Assembly (NCBI GenBank): GCA_007449985.2
Contig: VIIQ02000005.1
Span: forward strand, 558,001-622,000
DNA: 64,000 nt
Direction of reading: 5' to 3'
Source of the DNA: Desmodesmus armatus
Taxonomy: Eukaryota; Chlorophyta; Chlorophyceae; Sphaeropleales; Scenedesmaceae
In this document: piece by piece, positions 1 to 12,300 of the stretch
Position numbering within the stretch: the stretch's first letter is position 1
Layout of the letters: every line of letters begins with the position of its first letter
Position numbers and translations under genes: made by a program
Notes under the pieces: generated by a model
What the model saw: only the letters and a program-made list of their open reading frames with translations
The model's database searches: none
Told to the model about the DNA's origin: nothing

Positions 1-1509
1 ACACAGGCTGGAGGCAGTCAGCAAGCTGCTGCAGCACCACAACCACTCAACAGATACACAGGCAGTGCAGCAAGCAGCTGCACCCACCAAAGCTGCTGCA
101 CGGTGATGAATGCTGGCGCATATGACTGTTGTGGCAAAGACTGTGGACAGTCAGGCATTGTCAAATGTGGGGTTGTTCGGTTGTGCCATCCCTTGATGCA
201 CCCAGCCTAGGATGGTGTGGTGGCTTGTCAGGCGTTATATGCAGTGGTCAAACAGTAATAAGGTGCAGTGTGCGCAGTGCTGCCAATTTGCGATTGTCCA
301 TGCTCAGGTGTTGTCACTGTTGTGTTTGGCGGTCAGCCAGGCATGTTTCATTTTGTGATGTTCTGTGAAGGCAGTTGTGCCTTGGGCCATTGCTGGGCAC
401 TGGGGCTTGACCCAAGCACTTTCTATTCTGCTGTCTGACAATACAGCAGTGTTGCGTCCTTGCTGGGGCTGCATGTATATCACTTTTTGGTTGCAGAGTG
501 GTGTTGAGTTGAGGGTGAGTTGAGGGAATGCTTTGATGACGGCAGTGATATGCGTGTGCTATGCTTCGTCGAGCCCCGTCTTGTTGTCCGCATAACATCT
601 TGCAGTTGCAGTTGGCCAGGGCTGACATCCAGTTGCTGTTTTGTAGGGATTTTATTGTAAGGATGCAGCTGTGGCGTTGTAATACATGCCTGCTGGATGA
701 GTTGGTACGTCTCAGATGTAAGTCATCTCCTTCCCTCTGAATATATATAGGCAGTGTCTTTGAGTATATGCAGGACCCTGGATATAGGCAGGGAAGTCAT
801 CAGGTCAGCGATTTCATCAGGTCAGGGTTAATTGCAGCAATTAAGTCAGCAATTTCAGGTCGCTATGAAAGCTAGCACGCTTTCATGCGAGGCCATCTGC
901 AGCAGGGACACAGCACTGTACAAACAGACCCTCTGTTTGAAAGTGGGAGTAAAGGGTGAGATACTAGCGCAGTGGGATAGTGGGAGAAATGCTGATGTGC
1001 CAGCCTGGTCCTGATTGGGCAGAAGTCTGCCGGTGGTTTGTGGCCTGAGGCTTGAAGATTCACCACGTTCTTAGTTGTTTCTGGCATGCATGCAGTGCGC
1101 TGTACCCAGTGGCCACATGGGTACCACCCAGCTGTCGACGCACACTCTGTGCTACAGCGTTGACTACCAGCGGAAAAGCAGCAATGGCTTATGCACCAAC
1201 ACAAGACCTGCAGGACCCGTCGTTGATTGAGGAGAGCGACCTGAAAATTGCTGACTTAATTGCTGACCTGATGAAATCGCTGACCTGATCAGACCACTTT
1301 GATGATCGATCTGTGCCACAAGTACCACTGCACAACCCACAAGAATTGTGTCCAGGTTCACCCCTGAAACATAACGCTACTTGCACGACTGCTTTGTCCC
1401 AATAGCAGTGGCTGGGTTCTGCCCCGACAAGACTGGCACTGCACCTCTATCTCAGTGGTGATACACAAGCCAGTTGTGAGCCTTGACCACACTTGCAGAA
1501 CGCAGCACA
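1..1509. other. Intergenic region without a recognised gene
   Basis: I see no exon here with convincing protein similarity. The open frames are short, lack good splice context and match no family I know. The stretch holds the inverted-repeat element listed separately and presumably the promoter and 5' UTR of the mTERF gene that starts at 1510. An upstream gene could have its 3' UTR in the first few hundred bases, but nothing shows this. Confidence 0.5.
797..1291. mobile_element. MITE-like element with about 58-bp terminal inverted repeats
   Basis: The left arm (about 797-864) and right arm (about 1234-1291) are near-perfect reverse complements. Both carry the words CAGGTCAGCGATTTCATCAG and AATTAAGTCAGCAATT. 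The left arm has an extra 12-base insertion (around 826-837) and the right arm one extra A. The core of about 370 bp carries no transposase or long open frame. Long terminal inverted repeats around a short non-coding core are typical of a MITE or other non-autonomous DNA transposon. No clear target-site duplication is visible, so exact ends are uncertain. Confidence 0.6.
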
Positions 1510-4226
1510 ATGCAGTTGAGGCGGCAACAAATAAACAGGACAGGTGTCAAGCAGCATGATGCCAGGACGGCATGCAGGCCCCAGCCCATGCGAGGGCGAC
1601 CAGTCGCTGCAACTGCTGTCGAACACCTGATAATGTCAATCGACGGGTTCAATGCTGCCACAGCAACAGACCTGTACCCAGAGCTGCAGCAGCTGCAGCA
1701 GGAGTCAGTGGAGCTATCACTGGGTGTTGTGCAGAGCGTCCTGCCTCAGAGGATTGTTGGCAGTACATTGACCCTGCACCCACAACTCCTGGGGGTTGAC
1801 ATGGTGAGTTGTGGGCTGCTCATCATGCCTAGGGAGGCTGGTATCAGCACATTCGGGGTAAAATGTTCACACTGCTCTACACATTCCCTGGCGGTGCTCA
1901 ACCCTTGCCTGTTCCTTGGGTGGTCTCCTCTCTCCACCGTATGCAGCCGCTGGCACCCTTCCAATGTGGTGTGTGTCCGTGGCTGGTCCCTGTACATCCA
2001 GCATCACCAGCATCATCACTAGTGGACTCTTATCACAACCATTGGTGTATGATAATATGCCCTTTGCAGCAACATGCCCTCACTGCTGCGGCGCCCTCCC
2101 ACAGGTGGTTCCTCACACCCGCCAATCCTCCTGCTGTCCCGCTCCTGGCCCCCCTGCTCCCCCAGGTGGCATGGATGGAATTCCTCCAAGCTTTTGGGTT
2201 TGACGACAGCAGCATACAGGAGCTCCTCAGGTCCAGCCCTGAGGTGTTCTACAAAAGCAACGTATTCGAGGCTGGCCAGCTGCTGCTGTTCCTGCGCCAG
2301 AACCTGCAGCTGCCTGAAAATGCCGTATTGAAGCACTTCAAATGGGCAGCAGTGCTGCGCCCAGGTGCCACACAGCAATCCATGCAGGCAGTCACAGCAG
2401 CCCTGCAGCAACACCTAGCAGCAGCAGCAGCAGCAGCAGCTGCAGAACCCACACCCACCAGCAGTCTGCCCCCAGCCACCAGCAGCCCCCAGGAGCTTCT
2501 GCCGCTGCTGCAGTCCTTTCCTGAGGTGCTGGGGTGGGATGTGGCGGCCGACCTCACACCAAAGCTGCGGTTCTTTGAAGGGCTAGGGCCTGAGGGGCGG
2601 CGGCTGCTGCGGGGTACTATGTGGGAGGCTGACAGCAGCTGGCTGCCGGGGCTGCGCAGCTGGAGCTACAGTGTGGGGCCCAAGCTGACCCTGCTGAAGG
2701 ATGTGCTGGGCAGTGAGGAGGAGGTGAGGGGGGTGCACTGGCAGGTCACAGCGTTGCGTGAGGTTTCAGGTAGTCACGACACACAGTGCAGAGTGTTGTG
2801 CCAGTGGTTTCCTGCACCAGCTTGGCCCTTTGAACTGTAGCTTGTGCTACCAGCTCTTCTGTTGAGAGGTTTCAGCAGGGAATTCATGGGAGCTGGTGCA
2901 GTCTTTGTAGCACCACAGGGCCTGCCTGAAGCACTTCAAATTGGGCTGGCCATCTCGTGGTCATCCACTTAGGCTGATGTCTTCTGTACCACTGCCTGTC
3001 CCCCACAGGCCCAGCAGCTGGTGCTGCAGTGTCCTGCTGTGTTGAAGCTGCCTGTTGAAACGAAGCTGCAGCCTGTGCTGGCTGCATTCACTGCCCTGGG
3101 GCTGAATGGTGAGCAGGTGGCTCAGCTCCTCAGGGGTTGTCCAAAGCTGCTGGCAGAGAGCAAGGATGGTCTGGTCAGCAGGTGAGGGACAGCCTTGACA
3201 CAAACTCTTGAGGTGTGTGTGGGTTATCTATGATGTTCTGGACATGGGAAGTGTATTGTTGGGTCTTGGGTTTGACAGGCTTCCTACTAGCAGCAGAGGG
3301 TCCAGTGCAAGCTTGCAGACATCGCGGTAAACAGAGTTAGTACTGGTTGTGCATTCATATTGTTGTTGGTGGTCGCAACAAGTTGTCGTGGTGCACCACA
3401 AGCTTTCAGCAACCACCATGGGGCTAGGATCAGTCCATGCATTGAAGGCTATCATGCTGAACACATGTTTGCCAGTGCAGGCAGGCGAAGGGGTTTGATG
3501 CCATCAATCGGCCAAACAATGTAATGACAGGCAGCTGACCTGGGGTGTGTTGTGCTGACATATTTGCTGCAGGGTGAACTTCCTGCTGGATGCCATTGGT
3601 GCCACAGCAGAAGACTTGCTCACCTACCCAGAGTATGCGCTGCTGTCGCTGTCAGACGTGATTGGTCCGCGCTACTACTTCCTGGCACGCCACCCTGGCT
3701 GGCTGGATGCCTTTAGTGAACCCAGCACTGGCAGCCTGCAGCTGCGCCGGGTGATGCAGCCAGCACTGGATGCATTCCTGGATGACGTGGCACAGGTGGG
3801 TGAGCGGATGGCGGTGGCGGGGGGGGGGGGGTCAAGGCATTGCTTCACTTGTCTTGAAGTTGCAGGACTGGTTGCAAGCTGATTGCACTGACAGCAGTGC
3901 ATCAGGTTGGCCGAGCTTTGGTGCCCAGACAAGCTGCAGTTGCCTGCATTGCTTGGGAGGGCTAGTGTGAAATTTGATTGAACAGCACACCTGTCACGTT
4001 CAGTGGCATTACAGCCTTACGTAATCCTCATGCTGATGATGCCTGCTGCTTGTGTTTGTAGGTGACTGGGGCCAGCCGCAAGCAGGTTGAAGCCGATTAC
4101 GTTGAGATGAACGTTGAGTGGCAGAACCTGCTGGGCTGGTGCTGTGACAAAGCCTTCAGCAGCCTGGAGCAGACCAGCAGCATGTACCAGGAACAGGTCA
4201 ACCTATTCTACGTTTTGGTGCAGTGA
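1510..4226 (+). CDS. mTERF-family protein
   Basis: Five exons (1510-1803, 2166-2723, 3009-3181, 3573-3795, 4062-4226) join in phase to a 470-aa protein. From about residue 98 it shows repeated pairs of helices with motifs such as LLRSSPEV, LQSFPEVLGW, LQCPAVLKL, LLRGCPKLL and TYPEYALLSL. These are the proline-marked helical repeats of mitochondrial transcription termination factors. The family binds nucleic acid in mitochondria or chloroplasts and acts in organelle transcription, splicing or ribosome assembly. The N-terminus has many Arg and Gln and few acidic residues at first, compatible with organelle import. A run of Ala inside exon 2 comes from a GCA repeat. The start is the first ATG of the exon-1 frame; a further upstream exon cannot be excluded. 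Family assignment is fairly secure; target organelle is not known. Confidence 0.8.
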
Positions 4227-4653
4227 TAATGCCACAAGCAGGGCGTGGCTGTTTGCCATTTCTGCTGGACTTCTGCTTGTGGTGTTGGTGCACAAAGTTC
4301 TGCTGTGGTTGACTGTGACCCCCACACTGAGCTGGAGTGGTATTGGGTTGCCGAAATAACACATCAAGAGGTTGCAACCTCGCTGTAAGTGGATGGACTC
4401 ACACCCCTGTTGACTCAACTGAAGCTCAGCTGTAGCAGTGTTTGACTTTTCCGAGGATCCAGGAACCGGTCACAGTCAGAGAGATCTGGCTTCATCATTC
4501 AGTGCATTGTTCATGAGCGCCTCTGGTTTGAGGCGCGCCGTCAGTGCGGTTACGGGCAGTTGGGAGGCAGTTGCACCAGGCTGTGCCATTCAGCGAAGCA
4601 GCAGTGTCTGAATTTCGTCTGAGACATTTTTGACGCCTGGTGAAGTTAGCAGC
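4227..4653. other. Intergenic spacer between the mTERF and ValRS genes
   Basis: This holds the 3' UTR of the mTERF gene, with TGTAA at 4384-4388 as likely poly(A) signal, and the promoter and 5' UTR of the ValRS gene. I see no TATA box or other clear element. Confidence 0.5.
4384..4388 (+). terminator. Putative TGTAA poly(A) signal of the mTERF gene
   Basis: TGTAA lies about 160 bp after the stop codon. Chlorophycean algae commonly use this pentamer in place of AATAAA. The match is short, so it is only suggestive. Confidence 0.35.
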
Positions 4654-6018
4654 ATGGCGTCGTTTCAAGCCCCTCCTGGGCACCTCAGCCAGGCGGTGGT
4701 GATGATCACTGCCAAGCTCACAGAGTTTCAGCTCACAGTCAATGCCCCTGATGCTGACTTGAAGGTAATACCTGATCAAAGCTTCACTAGCGCACCCCTG
4801 CCACCAGAAACAGCCTGAGGTGCCCATCCTGAGCGAGGTGCTGCTGCTGTTGCTGCAGAGCCCTTGCTTGTCTACAGCAGACGGGCAGAAAGTGCAGTCC
4901 ACTGCTGACATCGCACGCTACGGTGAGAAACATGGTTTGTTTCTCTACAATATAGGTCCAAGACCAGCAGTGTCGTTCTTTAGCCTAAGGTGTCACAGGT
5001 TTGGCATCACTAACTTCAGCCTCGTGTTGGGCCCCTGCCTTGCAGTTGCCGCACAGGGCAGCAACCAGCAGCTGTACCCTCAGGACGCAGCACATAAAGT
5101 GAGTCCCCCAGCAGGCACTGCAGGCTGTGCAGCGAGGGTTTTCTAATCATATGGAACCGCCATGGTGCAGCTACTTGCAACCGCATAGAACCTGCCAGCA
5201 GTTGATGTGTGGGGTCTCATCCAAGCCAAGTTGTGCGGTCTCATCCAAGCCAGCAGCAACCACTCAACAGTGTGCTCACTTTCCGTTGGTCATGAGTCAC
5301 CTGCTGCTTATGATGTGCACCAGCAGTAGCCACTGACCTCTGACCACTGCCCCCCCCCCCCTTTTCTGACAGGCTGCTGTGGACAAGTGGGTGGATGCTG
5401 CAGCAGCCATTGAGGAGGCAGCAGCAGCATGGCTGCCACCCACAGGGGCTGCAGCCACAGAGGAGGTGAGTGACAGCACAGCAGTCAACACAACACACAC
5501 CTCACAACAACACCGCCACCACATGCCACTGCACTACAACAAGCAACCGCCAGCCCACCACTTGCAGCAGGTGCCGTCAACAACACAGCGGCAGGTGGTC
5601 AAAATGATCCAAAAATGTTCTCAACTGCTGTCAGCTGCAGTGCCAGGCTGTTGGTGTGCCTGTTGCTGGCGCTGGCAAATAGAGCAGCGCCATTGTATGA
5701 GGACTGCTGCCCCTCTGCTGTGCTGCTGTGCAGGCTCGTGCTGCAGCCAAGGCTGTGATTGAGCAGCAGCTGTCAGCTGTGGAGCAGCAGCTGCAGGCCA
5801 GCAAGTTCCTGGTAAGACACAGTATCAGCCCTTGGTTTTGCTCACACTGTTGAGGAGGCTGCCCTCGTGTGCTCCTGTTGCTTGGCAGTTTAGCAGTGGG
5901 CCAGTGCTGAGCGGGTGGCATGAATGTCATCAGCAGCTGCTTGCAAGGATACCAGGCAGCAGCAACAAGGCATGCCGCACCTGCCAGCTGCCCAGCAGGG
6001 CTACCAGGGCAGCAGCAG

Positions 6019-6050
<32 letters not shown>

Positions 6051-6243
6051 GCAAAACGTGCACCACCTGTCAGCCAACTAAGCAGGCAATGCTACAGTCC
6101 AGTGCAGCTGCAACCCCCACCAGCGAATAATGATTTTCAAGGCCGCCAAGGCCGCTAAGCAAGACTCCAGGGCACCACACACTATGCAGCAGTAGAGGTC
6201 CAGGCAGCAAGACCTTGTTGTGTGTCAGTTTGCTGACCATCAC

Positions 6244-6304
<61 letters not shown>

Positions 6305-9300
6305 GTGTTCCTGCAGGCTGGTGGCGAGCTGAGCCTTGGTGACGTGTCAGTGCTGTGTGCTGTGTCCCCCCTGCTGGGTGGAGTGCTGTCAGCAGAGGCC
6401 CGCCAGCCATACCCTGCACTGCTGGCCTGGCAGCAGGCGTGCAGCAGCAACAGCCACATCAGCACAGTGCTAGGTGAGCAGCAGCAGCAGCAGCAGTAGC
6501 AGCAGGAGCAGCAGCTGGTGGGGTTTCTTATTGCTGGCACACGTTGCACACGCATAGGCCAGCCTTGCTTGCCACCTGCAGGCACCGTTGGCTACAGATG
6601 AATGAATGCTGCCTATTTTCTTTACCCTCACGCTCACTGGCTCAAGACTCACACCATGGTCTGCATCTGGGCTTCTGAGCATCATGCACTCCTGCTTCTC
6701 TGCTGCAGCACCACTCCAAACACTTTGCTGGCTCCTTACCACTCACTGGCACACAGACAGCGCGGCCAAAGTGAATGTTTCTCCTTGCGCAATTTGTCTT
6801 ACCTGTGCCTGCAGGTGGTGTTCGGCTGTGTGATGCCCCCACCGGCTGGGTCGCCCCTGCAGCAGCAGCGGACAAGGCAGCCAAGAAGAAGAAGAAGGGG
6901 GGTGAGGGCAACAGCAATGCAGGCGAGCAGCAGCAGCAGCAGGGTGATGGTGAGGGCAAGGAGTTGGACCCTGAGAAGGCGGCAAAGAAGGTGAGCCAGC
7001 ACAACAGGGGGGCTGCTGCTCTGTGTAACTGGTGGTGGTGCTGGTGGTGGCGCTGCTGGAACGCTTGATGGACAGCAGGGGTGCAGCCCTGCAGCAGCAA
7101 CTGCAGGGGCATGACTGCGGGCTTGTCTTGTCCTGCCCAACTTAGCCTGTACCTGTCCTCAGCAGTCAAGCGTTCGAGGCTCAACAGATAGGGGCACACC
7201 TGCCGTTATTGCCCACCGGCCGGGAAAAACCTACACTATACGGCATCACAAGCACACACCCCACCCTCTGCTGCCCCCCCCCTTCCCCCCTCTCCATCCT
7301 GTCCAGGCTGCCAAGCTAGCTGAGAAGGAGGCCAAGAAGGCCAAGGCAGCGGCAAAGGCGGCAGCAGCAGCAGCGGCATCCAGCGCAGGAGGGGCTGCCA
7401 GTGAGAAGAAGGCCAAGGCCAAGGCTGAGGCTGAGGCAAAGAAGGTGGGTGGTTGGGGGGGGGGGCTGCGGGAAGGGGGGCCAGGGTGAGGGTGTTGATG
7501 CGTAGGTTGCAAGTAGAGCATGTTTACAGCAAGTGGAGCATGTGTACAGTGTATCGGCAGAGGGGGTGCATTTGGGGACCGCGATACAGTCCTACGAGGA
7601 AAGTGTCTGCAGGTAGTGTGTGCGCCCAGCCAAGGGGCGGAGGATGGGGGCGGCGAGGGTGAGGGGGGCACTACCTTATCACAGCTCGTGTGAGACTGCG
7701 TCGGGTTATCCTTCAAAACAAGCATGCTGCTGAGGAGAGTGTACGGCTGCTTGATGTTCTGTGGATGGTGTGTCACCTGTTACACCTTGCATGTATGTGT
7801 GTGTGTTGCAGGCTGCTGAGGCTGCTGATGTTGACCGGCTGGTGGGTGAGGCGCGCTCCACCCCCAAGGGGTCCAAGAAGGTCCTGCCCCCTGACATGTA
7901 CAAGGCCTACCACCCACAGATGGTGGAGGCAGCCTGGTATGACTGGTGAGGGACGGGGGTGAGGGAGGCAGCGAGTGTGAAAGGGTGTGAAAGTATGAGT
8001 GAGTGAGTGAGTGAGCGTGGCAGGGCTTGAGTTGTGCTGAGGGAGGGAGGCAGGGTGATGCACCTAGGCAATGTCTGCTGGGGACTGTGCGACTTGCGAG
8101 GGGGCCTAAGCAACACAGCCACTGTAGGTGTCGTTGGTTGACAGGCCGACAACACACGACCCATGTGATGGGGCCGCCTGGTTTTCCTGCAGTCCTGCAG
8201 AGAGTGATGGTGTGATCCCTCGTGACATACACCGTGTGTTTGTGTGTACGCGTGTGTGTGCCTCTGTGTGTTTCACCCATACAGGTGGGAGCAGTGTGGC
8301 TACTTCAAGCCGGACATGGACAGCGACAAGCCCCCCTTTGTGATCGTGATCCCTCCCCCCAACGTGACGGGTGCGCTGCACATCGGCCACGCCCTCACCA
8401 ACGCGGTGCAGGACACCATTGTGCGCTGGAGGCGCATGTGTGGCTACAACGTGCTGTGGGTGCCTGGCACTGACCACGCAGGCATTGCCACACAGAGTGT
8501 GGTGGAGAAGAAGCTGCAGAAGGAGAGGGGGTCAGCAGACACGACCTGGGTGAGGGGGGGGGGGGGGGGCTGACTGCATTGGGGGCGTTTTGGGGGGGGG
8601 GGGGGGAGACATGAGGGCAAGAGGAGGGGGGAGGGGGGGCAGGAACATTGCAGTTGGTTGGATGCATGAATGCTGGTTCATGAAAGAGTTGTGTGCGGCA
8701 ACGCTAGCTGACGTTTGACTGTTCAGGACGCCAGACTAGTCAGTGCGTGGCCAAAAAAGCTGCAGAAAGAGGGGGGAGTCAGCAGAACGACCTGGGTGGG
8801 ACTTAGACTGGACAGTCTCCTGTTTGTCGGTGCGGGGTTGCGGGTTTGAGGGGGTGGGGTGGGGTGAGGGCTGCGGGGGACACGCAATTTGGTGGGCAAG
8901 GAGGAGGGGGGGGGGGGGGGGGCAGGGCAGGGTATCCGCAGAGGCTTGTGTTGTCAGGTAGCAGAACCGGTGGGTGCTGGCGCCCAGTCCACTGGCATGT
9001 GCTACCTAAATGACACAGCGCTGCCGCGTGCATCGCAAAGCCTTTCCGATACCTATGCCAAGTTGAGTCCCCTGCTCCCCTAGCACATGCGTGGGGCACA
9101 GCGGCCTCAACCGCCGCCTGGCCACTGCGCAACTTCGCATCTGAATGCTGCAATCCACAATCACACACCAGTGCGTTCCTGGCACGCCCTCATCATTGTG
9201 TGCCTGGCCTGTGCCCCGTCCTTTCCCTCCCCCTGCCTTGCCGCCTCCCCCCCCCCCCTAGGTCGTGATGTGTTCCTGTCTGAGGTGTTCAAGTGGGTAG

Positions 9301-12300
9301 AGGAGTATGGCGGCCGCATCTGCACTCAGCTGAGGCGCATCGGCAGCAGCGTGGACTGGGACAGATGCGTCTTCACGATGGACGAAACACGCTCGGTGAG
9401 ACAGGCAATGCCGACATGCACCTATCAGCAGACGATCACTCACACATGCACTAGCATATCACTGTGGCTCTGGGTTTTTCCCATTCTTAATATTATTTGG
9501 TTCCACCGCCGCTTTGTCCACCTCAACTTTGGCATCGGGACCCAGCAAGGCTGTGCAGCAGATGCAGCGAGCGGGCAAGGCGGGAAACGTGCTGGTTTCC
9601 CTTGGTGTGACAGCAACACATGTCCACACTCTTTCAACACTACCACGACTGCGAGCAGCAGTCACTGCATAGCCGTGTTCCCTCACCGGTGCGCCCTAAT
9701 TGATCGGCCCTGGTGTTTGTGTTGCTGTTCTGCAGCGCTCTGTGCTGGAGGCGTTTGTGCGCATGTATGAGTCTGGCTGCATCTACCGCGACAACCGCCT
9801 GGTCAACTGGGATGCCCGCCTGGTGACTGCTGTGAGCGACATTGAGGTGGACTACATTGACATACCGGGCCGCACACTCATCAACGTGCCAGGATATGAC
9901 CAGGTGCGCGCAATGACGACACCAGCAGCAGCAGCAGCCAAGGAGGGGTGGTGGTGGCTGAAGTTGCGTCCAATTTAGCAGCAGCAGCATCAAGGGGAGT
10001 GGGGGCGCAGGGCCAGCCAACACCATTGCGCTTGACGCCAGATCTATAACGAGGGGGTGGCTCCTTGTGATTGTAATGAGGGATTGCTGTACAGCGTGTT
10101 AATGATGTGTAGAGATGGGGATTGCACAATGGAAGGCGATGGGCTCCATCTCTGAATCGCAGCTCTGCCAACAGAACATCTGGATGCATTCAGCAGGTGG
10201 GGAAGTCCTGATGACATTGCTCCATTGGTGCCTGCACCCTCCACTTTGTGACATCATCTCCTTGTCCTTGGTCGTCTGTCCTGTTCTCCTTTTGCTGCCC
10301 ACAGCCTGTTGAGTTTGGTGTTCTGACCAGCTTTGCCTACCCCCTGGAGGATGGCAGTGGTGAGATTGTGGTGGCCACCACCCGTCCTGAGACCATGCTG
10401 GGAGATACAGCAGTGGCAGTGCACCCTGACGACACACGGTGAGGGGAGCGGGGGGGGGGGGGCCAGGGGGGGGGGGGGGCAGGAGGGGCAGGAGGGAGAG
10501 ACCTTCCACGTGATGTAGCACACGGGCAGCTGACACACAGCACTTGTTGCAGCAGACACCATGTGTGTGGCAGCACAGCATGGCCATCTGCATGTTTGAT
10601 CTGAATTGATGGTGCAGCGTGGTGAATTATCTTGTTGCCGTGATCAGCAGTTTTCTGCACTCACATGCAAGGTATGTACAGGTTGCACGGAGACAGCAGA
10701 GCTGATCTGTTCACCTTGTACCTCAATTCGTACTGGAGAGTAGGCGTGAGGTTGCCTCTGCAAGGGAGTCATTGGGTCCAACGCCTGCCCTGACTTGGCC
10801 TGCGTTGCTGTGGTGGTCTTGCAGCTACAAGCACCTTCAGGGCAAGCATGTGTTGCACCCCGTGTCTCAGCGCCGCATCCCCATCATCGCTGATGCTGAG
10901 CTGGTGGACATGGAGTTTGGAACAGGTCGGTGGAGGACCCCCCGGGGGGGGGGGGGGGGGGGAAGAGGGGGAGGGGGGGGGCGCACGCAGGGGAATAGGT
11001 GTGTTGAGCTTGGGGAGGGGGGCAGGGGAAGGAGTCATGCATGTTGGGTGGCACGCAGACAAAGGGGACCGGTGTTAGTGCCAGCAAGGCGTGGGCAGGA
11101 TGTTGCTAGCATGCTTCTCACTGTGGAGTTTGCCACAGATGCAGGGAGGGGGCTCGGGCACATTTGAGGCATTCAGGGGCAGCCATGCGGTTGACAGCAT
11201 GGTGTGGTGTTTGGTATCGGCACCTGACTGGCTTACCCGGATCGTCTGCAGCCTGACATAGGCTGATGTTGCGAGACCATCACCAGCGCCCCATCCCCCC
11301 CCCCCCCGGGGCACTTATCCCCATGAGCTGTAGAGATATCTAGCACACTTGCACGCCCTAGCCCAGCTGCAGTCAGGCTCCACCCCCCACCCCCCCGCAA
11401 CTACCCATCCCACCCCCCTGCCCCCCCCCAGGTGCTGTGAAGATCACCCCCGCCCACGACCCCAACGACTTCATGGTTGGCAAGCGCCACAACCTGGAGT
11501 TCATCAACATACTGGACGACAACGGCAGCATCAACGACAACGGGGGACAGTTCTGCGGCCAGCCACGCTTCAAGGTATGCTGACAGCCCGCCCTGGCATA
11601 TATCCTCCCTACACTGTTGTGGAACGATGATTGCTTCCCCTGCCCTGGTCTTCTGCCCTGGTCTTGACATCCCATGTAGTGTATAGTGCAGTGATTCAGC
11701 AGCACATACGTACATTACACCTTCCTGCCCCTCCCCCCCTTCCCCCGCTCCCTCCCCGCCCCCCTGCAGGCTCGTGTGACCGTGGTTGACTTCCTGAAGG
11801 AGGCTGGTCTGTACCGTGGCATCCAGGACAACCCCATGCGTCTGGGCATCAGCAGCCGCAGCAAGGACGTGATAGAGCCGCTGCTGAAGCCCCAGTGGTG
11901 GGTGGCCTGCGGGGACATGGCCGCACGCAGCGTGGCAGCAGTCAGGGACGGAACACTGGAGATCATACCAAAGGTGAGGGGCAAGGGGGGCGGGGCAGGG
12001 AGGGGGGGAGGCAGGAGGGGGAGGCTGCTGGCTTGGTTTCAGTACGTAAGGGAGAGGGGGGAGGGGGAGGCTGCTGATTTTGGTCTCAGTGCGCAAGGGG
12101 GGAGGGAGGGGGAGGGGAGGGAAGGGGGGGGGGGGGGAGGAGCAGCTCAGGTGTCTGCTGTGGTTCTTGGGGTGCCTTCTCCCTGTGTGTTGCACGGTGT
12201 TCCTGCGGCATGGGGGCGCCAGGGCAGCATATGTGGTCCTTTGTCAACCCTATTCTTTTTGCGGGTCAACTCTGTCATTCTAGAACTATCTTGGTGGTCA

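Noticed and set aside
6070..6585. Minus-strand frame with poly-Ala
   Set aside because: Read-through of the CTG repeat on the reverse strand.
11401..12195. 264-codon minus-strand frame rich in Pro/Ser
   Set aside because: Antisense to ValRS exons and G-rich introns.
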